DNA of 37,130 nucleotides from Nemertoderma westbladi (Eukaryota > Xenacoelomorpha > Nemertodermatida > Nemertodermatidae): positions 1-37,130 of the forward strand of contig JAUCBJ010005106.1 of NCBI GenBank assembly GCA_032718475.1. The letters run 5' to 3'. The notes under the pieces were generated by a model that saw only the letters and a list, made by a program, of their open reading frames with translations, searched no databases and was not told where the DNA came from. The translations under genes and the position numbers were made by a program. How positions within the stretch are numbered: position 1 is the first letter of the stretch; each line of letters begins with the position of its first letter. This document shows, in pieces, positions 27,897-36,535 of this stretch.

Positions 27897-29638
27897 TATC
27901 TAACTTTCTACTATCCGCAATAAACATATGTACCATATTTCATACCATACAAATCTATCTAACTTTCTACGATCCGCACTTACATACTGTACTACACCTT
28001 ACGCGACATGTATTTTGACTAACACTCACCAATCTGTTTCTAAATATTGTACTTTACGCGATATTTATCTAACTAACTTACTAACACTAACTCTCATACA
28101 TAATGCACATTTTATGTTTATGTATCTGCCTAGATTCCTTTCTACTGCCTACTTACCAGGGCTCCCATCTCTCCCGATACCCAAAGTGACACCCATGGCA
28201 CTGACTCTTCGCTCTGCTCCAACTCCAACCGCTCCAATATCCCCCTCTCCAATCCCAACTCCCCTCACCGTTCCAACTCTCACTTCTCTCATTGCTTCAA
28301 CCCCCATACTCTCCATCTCTATCCTCCACACTGAGGTCTCTGTCTCAACCACCAGACTCACCAACATCCCAATGTCCTGCTGGTGCACCATATGCACTGG
28401 TCGCAGCAGCCGACCTCTATCCACATTCCGCACCATATGTGGTGTCGGTTGTAGTAACCAAACCTTTATCCACGTTCATCACCATATGTGGTGTCAATTG
28501 TAGTAACTGACCTTTATCCATGTTCCTCACCATATGTGGTGTTGGTTGTAAGTAACTGACCTTTAGCCACCTCCTTGTAAGACACTGAGCAGATCGGCTT
28601 CACTATCGGACCCGCATCTACAAGAGTGGACTGGTTTGCTTCTCTGTCTGGCATCCACGCAGTGGACTGAGTGGACCAGATGATAGACCATCCCCTGGTC
28701 GATGTTGTGGACTGATTCGCCATCCACCATATGACACACGTTCCCGAGATCCTGGTTGTAGTCTCTGGTTACAGAGCGTGTTGCCGTTATTCCCAACACC
28801 AGGGGGGAAAACGCCGATGCTGGTGGTGGAATATTCAGACCACTTGATTCCGGCCAGTCACCGGATATTGGGAGTGGAGAAGGAGATATTACCTGAGATG
28901 CAGAATTGCGAGTAGAGAAAAAGCTGCATTGGTTGGATATAATCTTTAATGTAACTTAAACTCTGACTGAACTCTGTACACGGAACACCAAATAATGAAG
29001 CCTTTTCTACAGTTTGAACTCTGATTGAGAATAATTTGGGCTTCCCCACACCAATATACCAAATATTCACAATAATACACGAATATACAAATTCCTCCCA
29101 CCCTTGGCCCTGAAATATCTGATATGAGTCCCGTGCCCCGTAACTCGCCCCAATATTCGCCCGTAAATCGCCCCCAGTGTAATTTGCAATATTGTTAATC
29201 AGATTACTGTTTACATCATGGTGTATATCATAATGTTCATCGGTTTGTTCTGTATTAACTGTATTATCACACCAATGATTTGTCTGTCCTTGTATATCGC
29301 TTATTGATTTAGAAACAAAGCTGTCAATGGAACTGTCATTATTTTCCCGTTCCACTCCCCAAAAATCCCATCTTCACTAATTCCTTTAATGTATCCTCTT
29401 CTATACGTCATTCCTCTAACTTTGTATTTTGTTCAGCTAACTCTTCCCTCATTTTTATAGTTTCTAGTTTTATAGGTTCTACCACCGTTCATCTAATCTC
29501 TCTTTTACCTCTCTCGCCCTTTTTTCTCGTTTTCTCACTCTTACCACTCGTTCCTCTAATATTCTCACCAGTTCCACTTACCATTCCTCTTCATTTCTTA
29601 CCCTTTCCGCATCCCTTCTCACCTGTTCTTTCTCCTGG
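27897..29638. repeat. 3.2-kb tandem duplication, copy 2
   Basis: Matches copy 1 in two blocks (27897-28782 and 29179-29638), offset by 3186 and about 2623 bases. The difference between the offsets reflects the replaced middle. High identity between blocks indicates a recent duplication compared with the decay of the encoded frames. Confidence 0.85.
28783..29178 (-). repeat. Composite repeat, short form
   Basis: The inverted counterpart of 15251-16526 lacking the GC-rich block. It is bounded by TGTTGCCGTTATTCCC on the left and CGCCCCCAGTG on the right. On the minus strand it extends an open frame from the gag-like remnant (29355 to 28858), with NIGASYGARDSYQIF coded by the G-rich end, so it may belong to the retroelement leader or gag. 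Confidence 0.75.
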
Positions 29639-29830
29639 TCTGCTTCCTCCTCTACCTCTTGGACCACTCAATTGTTCTAGCTCTCTATCTCGTTCTATCC
29701 TCCCTCTTACCACTCTCTAATTCCCTATTTTTTGTGTATAACTTTTCTTGCTCCATGTCTATCACCCGCATTTGGCTCACCACATAAATTGCCACCATTC
29801 ATCTCAAAACTTTAAAGGACGTTGACCCTG
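29179..29830 (-). pseudogene. Gag-like coiled-coil remnant, copy 2
   Basis: This repeats copy 1 and extends about 190 bp further upstream, where EKLYTKNRELESGKRED-like sequence and further Arg/Glu-rich stretches continue the coiled coil to about 29830 in several frames. The frame 29355-28858 (SSIDSFVSKSISDIQGQ...) is open through the short composite repeat. Assignment to a retroelement gag is inferred from composition and the nearby protease-like remnant in copy 1. Confidence 0.45.
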
Positions 29831-30446
29831 CTATACTGTTCTCTTGGGAGGCGTTTCGTACCTCTCCCACCCCACTTAATTATTCTCACCCCCATATGGG
29901 TCACTTCAAAAAGGCCTACTTGTAATGTATCAAAATACAATATAAATTAATACAAATATAAATTAGAAGTTTGATGTAAGCCATCTTTAATCTTTGTAAT
30001 TTGCACTTCCGTTTTGAGTGTAAATTTGCTGCTTTCTTCTATAATTTGTGACTTTGAAATGATTACTGCTTGATCTGACTCTTGATTTGATTTCTGATTG
30101 TTAATTATAATTCACTGCAATGTAGTAAATATAAATCAATGTTTATTTCTTCAAACTGTCTGACTGTTTGCTATGTATTACGGCGTTATGGTAATGCTTT
30201 AGCATGCTGGGCTAAGGGTAGGCGTCATGGGCTCACTGTTTGGAAGCGATGGAAGGAGAGTTGGTGGATCCAATGCATGGCAGTACTGGCAGGGCTGGTG
30301 GCTGCGGGTCGGGCTGATTTAAGTTGAGGACCGGGGACTGGTCACCATTAAAGCTGTAAAGGGCAAGGCGGCCTAGATCTTGTGTCTCTGACGCTAATTA
30401 GTTAGGTGGAAAGATTTATTGATTTGGGGTGATCTTATCCGATTAC
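29831..30446. other. Intergenic, no gene seen
   Basis: No convincing open frame. A less AT-rich patch (30180-30400) holds a 62-codon frame without recognisable features. Confidence 0.4.
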
Positions 30447-30570
30447 GCTAATGATAGGCTAACGCTACTCCAAAATGTGGCTAATGCTATGCTAACGCTA
30501 CTGCTAAATGAGGCTAATGCTATGCTAACGCTACTGCTAAATGTGGCTAATGCTACGCTAACGCTACACT
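30447..30570 (+). repeat. 33-bp minisatellite, four units
   Basis: Units GCTAATGCTATGCTAACGCT...ATG(A/T)G start at 30447, 30480, 30513 and 30546 (last partial). The unit is 11 codons long and stays open in one frame, giving an 11-residue repeat like NVANAMLTLLL. The enclosing frame (30429-30620) has no other support as a gene. Within the unit, GCTAA/CGCTA motifs repeat every 6-9 bases. Confidence 0.9.
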
Positions 30571-31605
30571 TTATTGCTGCGCTTATTGTTAATATTGTTG
30601 TATTGTTCCGGAATGCTTGATTCTATTGTAATGTTTTAGATAGGTGCTATTTTGATTGCTTTCTATTTCTAAATTTATGCTTGTTTAATTGCTGTTAGGT
30701 CAAATAATACCGTATTTTGGCTGTCTCTAGTTTAATCCAGTAGCGTAACTAGTTAGTGTTACAAATTCTGGAATACCTAGTAATTAGTTCGCAACCCCAT
30801 ATGTTTGAGTAGTTGTAGTTTATGCTAGTATTTAGAACAAAATAAGGATTTCATAAGCTGCATAGCGGAGAATAGGTGAGGTTTGATCAAGAAACCGACC
30901 TACGGTTACAAAAAATAATTTTGTGTTTTTTTATTGATTTAAATATATTCATTTTTATGATGAATAGAACACTGAAAACAGATTTCAAATCCGATAAAGT
31001 GTTGTCGAGATATTGAGTTTTGAAAATTAGTAGTCTAATGACCAAATATTAACAAAGTTTTGAGAAAAACGACTTTCAAGTTAAGAGAATTTCAAACGTT
31101 CCCACCAATTTTCTGTAATTGGGGGGATTTTCAAATGTAAACTTTTACGATATTTCATAGCAGACTTGTAAAAAATTAGGTATATATGTCAGAATTCTGA
31201 TACACATCCGTGTATGGACCTTTGGCGTCAATATTTTAATTTTTATTTCTATTGGAGGTCACTCTGTCTGTTTGTCTGAATACTTGTCTGTTTGTCTGTC
31301 AAAAAAGTAACAAATAAATAAATAAAGCACCACCACATACATTTTTTTGCTATTGGGTTTTTATTTGCAAATGATTTCAAATACGATGTCGGTTTTCACT
31401 ATTTACCGATTCTAGACGATTGTCTGCATGTCAGTCAGTCTGTCTGTTTTTGGTATGTCTGTCTGTCTGTTAAAATTTAAGAAGCGCACAAACTATTCAA
31501 AATAGGGTTTATAGGGTTATAGGGTTTTTCTGGGTGGTGATAAATAACATTTACAATGTCACTGGATGGTAATTACAGTTAAAATTACACTTTTTCAGTT
31601 CGAAG
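30571..31605. other. Intergenic with scattered GTCTGT tracts
   Basis: AT-rich. From about 31260 short GTCTGTCTGT blocks followed by CAAAA or TAAAA appear (31262, 31290, 31440), outlying members of the array at 31980. A TAGGGTT-like triplet (31504-31526) is too short and irregular to be telomeric. Confidence 0.5.
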
Positions 31606-31970
31606 AAATCTACTACTAGGATCGACATGCTGCATTGCAGCTGCATTTTTAAGAATGCTGTGCCGGCTTATCGACAAAATTGCACCGCCACAACTCCCTA
31701 TCACCCATGACATTTGCTAGATCATCCGCATCTTCAAGGCCAGTATCCTTTAAGATGCGTCTCAAGAAAGTTATGGGCTGTCCACCATGCTTATTCACTC
31801 CATGAGGCTGCCAAAGTACAAGATTATGCACTGGCTGGTCCTCACGGCGAAAGCAATGTCCTGCAAAGCGGAGGCGATTTTGTTCTAGTGTCAAGCTTGG
31901 GGGATCTAATGAGACACCTCCAATGTTATATAGTGTCTCGTTGGAGATGTGTGCATTGTACTTGACACAA
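31606..31970 (-). mobile_element. LINE-1 3' fragment
   Basis: About 360 bp of the LINE-1 3' end in minus orientation with the (TAG)n tail at the left (CTACTACTAGG). It encodes the intact C-terminal 81 codons (RLRFAGHCFRRED...ELWRCNFV, stop at 31649). It is 5'-truncated at ATGATCTAGACG. A possible short duplication (ATCTA) is present at both edges. It sits within the GTCT-rich region. Confidence 0.85.
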
Positions 31971-31979
31971 TGATCTAGA

Positions 31980-32960
31980 CGATCTGTCTGTCTGTCTGTT
32001 TGTCTGACAAAATTGAGAACTAAATCAAATTAACAAACAAATTTATTTATGGGTTTTTCATGGTCGGTGATTTCATTTCCGATATCTATTTTTACGTTTG
32101 ATTGATTATTTAATGTTTGTTCGTCTGTCTGTCTGTCTGTCGGTCTGTCTGTCTGTTTGTCTGTCAAAATTGAGAAAGTGAATCAAATTAACAAACAAAT
32201 TTATTTATGGGGTTTTCTTGGTCGGTGATTTCATTTCTGATATCTATTTTTACGTTTGATTTATTATTTAATGTTTGTACGTCTGTCTGTCTGTCGGTCT
32301 GTTTGTCTGTGAAAATTGAGAAATATCTCAAATTAACAAATAATTATGGGGTTTTCTTGGTCGGTGATTTCATTTCTGATATCAATTTTTACGTTTGATT
32401 GATTATTTAATGTTTGTACGTCTGACTGTCTGTCGGTCTGTTTGTCTGTGAAAATTGAGAAATATCTCAAATTAACAAATAATTATGGGATTTTCTTGGT
32501 AAGTGATTTCATTTCTGATATCAATTTTTACGTTTGATTGATTATATAATGTTTGTACGTCTGACTGTCTGTCGGTCTGTCGGTCTGTTTTTCTATCAAA
32601 ATTGAGAAATGTCTCAGATTAACAAAAAATTATGGGGTTTTCTTGGTCGGTGATTTCATTTCACCCAAAAGCAAAACATTTTGTTAGATATCAAGTTTCC
32701 ATAATTTTTGACAGACAAACCGACACACAGACAGACTGACTAACAGGAATTCAGACAGTCAGGATCGCGTCAAACCCAAAAATCGACAATGGAAATGGAA
32801 TCGTCTTCCAACAAAATCCCCAAACCAAAACATTTTCCTAGATATCATGTTTCCCTAATTTTTGACAGACAAACCGACACACACACAGACAGACAGACAA
32901 ACAGACTGATCGACAGTCTATAATCCGTCAGCCATGGAAAGTAACAATTGAAATGAAATC
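31980..32960. repeat. GTCT-rich tandem array with inverted distal units
   Basis: Five plus-oriented units of about 125-160 bp start at about 31985, 32123, 32281, 32420 and 32562. Each has a (GTCT)n block, then CAAAATTGAGAAA, AAATTAACAAA, TATGGGGTTTTCTTGGTCGG, TGATTTCATTTC and TTTTTACGTTTGATT. From 32690 to 32960, two further units are in the opposite orientation (TTTTTGACAGACAAACCGAC). The junction can therefore fold back. Related GTCT/GACA blocks occur inside the TTAA element at 22466-22530. No CRISPR character: units are diverged and spacer-free. Confidence 0.8.
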
Positions 32961-33123
32961 ACTGAACGGGAAAACTCATAGCAAAAATTATCCTGTTGGA
33001 CAAATACAATTATAGTATTTTGAAAAAGTAATAGCTATCTTACAAAAAATTGGCCAAGAATACTATATACCAATCGATTACCCTGATCAATCTGAGTTCC
33101 ATCGTCATTTCTTTGAAGAAGGT

Positions 33124-34308
33124 TTATAGATTCAAAATCATCAAGGGCGCATCGCTATACAATGCATACTTATCTGTCTCCAGTGTGAAGCCATAGTCAA
33201 AAAGTTGACGAGGCATTCGGCAAAACGTAGTTCCAGTCTCAACAATACGCTTATGACACCGATTGGATGGCACATTCACAAGAATGCTACGCCGGGTACA
33301 TTGTGTCAAGTACAATGCACACATCTCCAACCAGACACTATATAACATTGGAGGTGTCTCATTGGTTCCCCCAAGCTTGACACTACAACAAAATCGCCTC
33401 CGCTTTGCAGGACATTGCTTTCGCCGTAAGGACCAGCCAGTGCATAATCTTGTACTTTGGCAGCCTCATGGAGTGAATAAGCATGGTGACAGCCCATGAC
33501 TTTCTTGAGACGCATCTTAAAGGACACTGGCCTTAAAGATGCGGATGATCTAGCAAATGTCATGGGTGATAGGGAGTTGTGGCGGTGCAATTTTGTTGAC
33601 AAGCCGGCAAAGCATTCTTAAAAATGCAGCTGCAATGCAGCATGCCGAAGCCGATCCTAGTAGTAGTAGTAGTATGACACCGACTGCCAGCATGGTCACA
33701 GTTGTGATTTTGCAGATGCCCAAGGCAGCATAGCTCAGACCATTGATCATCAACAATGATTCCTTGTTGAACCAATTCAGGACAATCTGTCCCAAACATA
33801 GGAGATAGCAAGTCAATGGTTTCGCAGCATATTCTCCCTGTGGCTTCCTCTATAGACTCTGGGTGGGAGGGTTATTCCATCATGGATATGTAGCATATTT
33901 GCTACAGGGGATCCCTAGTCTTGAGCCTCCATTCGTGTCCATAAATACTTCTCATCAACAAATTGTTTATAGATACCTTGTTCAATCCAATGGTGAAGGT
34001 GATCCATGAATCGATTCCAACAGCATGTGAGAAGGGTTGCATATTTCTCCATAGCTAAAGCCAGCTTTCTGTCTTCCAGTTGCTCATAGAGCTTCAGAAC
34101 TGCATTATACACTGGCGAAACTCCTGGAGTATATGCGCTATTACAGGTGGCTGTGGAAAAATAATTCCAGTAACCATACCATAATAGTGCACACAACTCC
34201 CTCACACAACGCTGTGATTCCATTTCATCGAAACGTAATATGGTATCAGAAGCATCAGTTTGAAGCCTCTCCTCTCTCCCTCACAGACATGTTCAAAGCT
34301 CGCTCATT
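33124..34308 (-). pseudogene. Two-exon gene 3' part, last exon interrupted by LINE-1; product unrecognised
   Basis: Exon 1 (about 34308-33977) is open from near SFEHVCEGERLQTD through RFDEMESQRCVRELCALLWY and ends at WIEQ with donor CAAG|GTATCT. A 118-bp intron ends in CCCTCCCACCCAG, an excellent acceptor. One base from exon 1 plus two from exon 2 (33858) make a Glu codon, and the frame continues with ESIEEATGRICCETIDLLSP and LGHLQNHNCDH. A LINE-1 fragment (33263-33672) follows; beyond it the frame resumes (RCHKRIVETGTTFCRMPRQL) to a stop at 33124. Matching intron phases argue for a once-real gene. The Cys/His-rich stretch could bind zinc. Family and start are unknown. As it stands the locus encodes a truncated product. 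Confidence 0.6.
33263..33672 (+). mobile_element. LINE-1 3' fragment inserted in an exon, 11-bp duplication
   Basis: TATGACACCGA occurs at 33252-33262 and 33673-33683. The insert is a plus-oriented 5'-truncated LINE-1 with its (TAG)n tail at the right. Its own frame reads FTRMLRRVHCVKYNAHISNQ and is broken by a deletion near 33487 (GGTGACAGCCC). Removal restores the exon frame of the host gene. Confidence 0.95.
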
Positions 34309-34556
34309 TTTTCACATTAGTGCTAAATTTTGCTACTTTTGGTGTTCAATTACTAAATAAAAAGTCTAGTTGCTGTATAAATAATTGTAAAAATGACATA
34401 AATTATGTCATAAATAAGTTTAGCTTATATTTATTGCGGCGTTTGGAGCCATTTTATAATAATATAGCTAGGCCCTACTGGATATTAATAGCTATACCCC
34501 GCCTACCGGTAGGTAAAGCAGTAGGCCTATCTGACAAGTCAGGCAAATTTCCACCT
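34309..34556. other. Intergenic with short palindromes
   Basis: No gene seen. ATGACATAA-A-TTATGTCAT (34393-34411) is a perfect 9-bp-arm palindrome, and CTACCGGTAG occurs at 34503. They lie in the 5' direction of the minus-strand gene and might include its upstream exons, which I could not place. Confidence 0.4.
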
Positions 34557-34643
34557 ATTGTTTACATGGTAACCATGACGGCGTTAAGTAATGTCCACTA
34601 GGGGGACATTACTTAACGCCGTCATGGTTACCACGTAAACAAT
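34557..34643. repeat. Near-perfect hairpin, 40-nt arms, 7-nt loop
   Basis: The left arm (34557-34596) starts ATTGTTTACATGGTAACCAT and ends AAGTAATGTCC; the right arm (34604-34643) is its reverse complement with one mismatch (CATGG against CACG). The loop is ACTAGGG. A related ACGGCGTTGAGTAAT lies at about 34719. It could be a miniature foldback transposon, a small-RNA precursor or a cruciform-forming site. No TA or longer direct repeat clearly flanks it. Confidence 0.9.
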
Positions 34644-35349
34644 AACACAAATACAATACTAAATGTACAGGCCAATACAATGCTGTAATGTCCTCTAAAG
34701 TTGTAAAGTGCTAAATAACAACGGCGTTGAGTAATCTTACAATTTTGGAATATTACAAACATTACACTGTTTGAAATATAATTATTAAACTAGTTTACAA
34801 CTGTGTCGCTATATTTGAATAATTAAGTGCCAGTATTAATAAGGTAGACGTAATTTTTGTGAAGAACAGAAATAATATAAATTTTGAATGCATTCCAATT
34901 TCTATAACAGAAAGTATATGTTGAAAAATACAATACAAAAAGGGCATTATGGGATAATTCAGGCCTACATATGAAGTACCCACAATAAGACATAACCTAA
35001 CATTGATATTTAATACAGTAATAATATAATGTTTAGTGATGGCTATAGCACGCGTTAGTTACACAGTTAATCTACTAGTAGTTACACAGGGTTGCATAGT
35101 ACTTGATGTGTTGCATGGTAAACTGCTGATACAGTAGTACATACTAGATACACAGCCACTAAATACATATTGCCGAAAAACAGACAGGATGAACAGAAGG
35201 AGCATAAAAATATACCCAAACAATGTAAAGCCGCAAACAAATATTAGAAATAATGTGAAAAAAATTATTATTGAATCATTAATAGTAACTAGACCATACT
35301 TTTTCATCAAAGATATTAGTAAAAGAGATCGAAACGTAAGATTCGCTAC
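34644..35349. other. Intergenic, no gene seen
   Basis: AT-rich DNA. Open frames on the minus strand here are hydrophobic and low in complexity, without splice or domain support. Confidence 0.4.
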
Positions 35350-35609
35350 TTAGTTAATATCCCAATTATTCCTTATAAAATCTTTCACATTGCGCCGACT
35401 GCGACTTTGTAGAACGGGGTTTTCTTCAATTAGTTTAATGATATCCATCTTTCGAGCGGGGTGTAAATGTAAGTTAAACGAGGGAAGCCCACGAATAACA
35501 GCCTTCATCTCACTGTCACTCCATCGCCGGTGCTGAAAGGCCTTTTTCTTTGTATTGCCCGAAACGTTCTTGCGTCTTGAAATACTTGCTACTTGCTTCG
35601 AATGAACAT
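35350..35609 (-). CDS. Last exon of a gene with a SANT-like W..E..AV / VKDFIRN C-terminal module
   Basis: A clean acceptor (TTTTTGTTGTAG, AG at 35610-35611) opens an 86-codon frame ending at TAA (35350-35352). It reads a basic stretch (VASISRRKNVSGNTKKKAFQ), then HRRWSDSEMKAVIRGL, and ends with ENPVLQSRSRRNVKDFIRNN. The spacing Trp-x3-Glu-x2-Ala-Val followed by EPVL-like and R-x4-VKDFIRN blocks resembles, from memory, the C-terminus of numerous uncharacterised repeat-like animal proteins. It may be a divergent Myb/SANT-type DNA-binding unit. A possible upstream exon (35672-35736, ATG, donor CAG|GTTTAG) exists, but its phase would put this exon in another frame that soon stops, so the true upstream exon is uncertain. 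Confidence 0.55.
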
Positions 35610-35671
35610 CTACAACAAAAATTAATTATTAATAACATTAGTCAAACATTAATTATGATTATGAACTAAAC

Positions 35672-35736
35672 CTGCTGATGACTGAATGAATGACTCGTTT
35701 ATGGCGGGAAGTCACTGAATTATTTTTTTGGTCCAT
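35672..35736 (-). other. Possible ATG-starting exon upstream of the SANT-like exon
   Basis: ATG at 35734-35736 opens MDQKNNSVTSRHKRVIHSVI and reaches CAG|GTTTAG at 35672. It ends with two bases of a codon; the downstream exon frame with protein-like content needs one base. Either a different donor is used or this is not an exon of that gene. Confidence 0.2.
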
Positions 35737-35994
35737 ATTTTTCATATTTTATTCTGAAGATCTGAATGGATTTTTTATGCTGATTCCAAATCTGCATTCC
35801 ACTCGACAATATCTGTTTTGGTTCAAAGGTTAAAAGCCTAGATTGTCAATCAATTAATTAATTTATAATAATCTTCAATCAACTCAATCTATCAATATCA
35901 ATCTCTCAAACTGTCATCAAACAACTCTACACTAAATGTGGGATATAGTGTTTCATTCAGAAGTACATTATACGGAAGCTTACGGTGGCTGAAT

Positions 35995-36019
35995 GGGGGG
36001 GGGGGGGGGGGGGGGGGGG
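35995..36019 (+). repeat. G25 homopolymer
   Basis: A run of 25 G directly after the end (minus strand) of the gag-like frame at 36046. No function is seen. Confidence 0.95.
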
Positions 36020-36045
36020 ATTTTAATATAACAAAACAATTAGTT

Positions 36046-36489
36046 TCACTTTAAATGCGCTTCATAGGCTATCTCTGCTTCACGTCGCTGCTGTTCAATT
36101 TCGATGTCATCTTCCGCTAGTTTCTCAGCAATACGTGCATTTTCATTGTCCTCGGCAGCTCTCCTCGCAGAATCTGCTAGTGTTCTACTAGTGGTACTAT
36201 CTGCTAGTGCTACTATTCTGTTCTGCTCAACTATCTCAGCCTCTTCCCGTAAACTGTCTGCTTCCACGATGAGTCTCTGAGCTTCTTCCAACTTACGCTA
36301 TTTTTCGATGATTCTACTTCTTGTTCTACTGGCTGTACTTACCGATGTTACACCACTTCAATTAATACTAGCTGTTCGGCTAGTCCGCCTTACCTGTGAG
36401 GCTGCACCATCTTGTTCCTCCTGGTCAGTCTATATATTTGTTGTAATAGGTAATGAATGTCCAGGCAATACTACACCATGTCGCATCAT
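36046..36489 (-). pseudogene. BEL/Pao gag N-terminal-like coiled coil, three in-frame stops
   Basis: From ATG at 36489 one frame runs 148 codons to 36046, interrupted by TAG (36430), TGA (36358) and TAG (36298). It contains a Ser/Thr/Arg-rich part (RRTSRTASIN, STASRTRSRIIEK), then a strongly charged coiled coil (LEEAQRLIVEADSLREEAEI, RRAAEDNENARIAEKLAEDD). A Ser/Arg stretch followed by an Ala/Glu/Arg coiled coil is typical of BEL/Pao gag N-termini. It lies downstream, not upstream, of the pol fragment at 36536, so order is scrambled relative to an intact element. Confidence 0.5.
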
Positions 36490-36535
36490 TAAATAGCTAG
36501 TTAACTGTGTTATATAGTGATTATATATTATATAG

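Noticed and set aside
28783-29178. A solo LTR with TG...CA ends
   Set aside because: TG and CA-like edges exist, but no target-site duplication and no paired copy in the same orientation were found, so it is listed only as a composite repeat.
30139-30420. tRNA-derived SINE
   Set aside because: The patch is relatively GC-rich, but I could not find A and B box spacing or a cloverleaf.
31504-31526. Telomere-like TAGGGTT repeats
   Set aside because: Only three irregular copies with differing spacing; far too short for an interstitial telomere.
31980-32960. CRISPR-like array
   Set aside because: Units of 125-160 bp are diverged tandem repeats with a GTCT microsatellite core, no unique spacers, in eukaryotic DNA.
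34795-35310. Hydrophobic minus-strand frames of 62 and 83 codons
   Set aside because: AT-rich DNA produces Phe/Ile/Leu-rich frames by chance; no start context or family motif.
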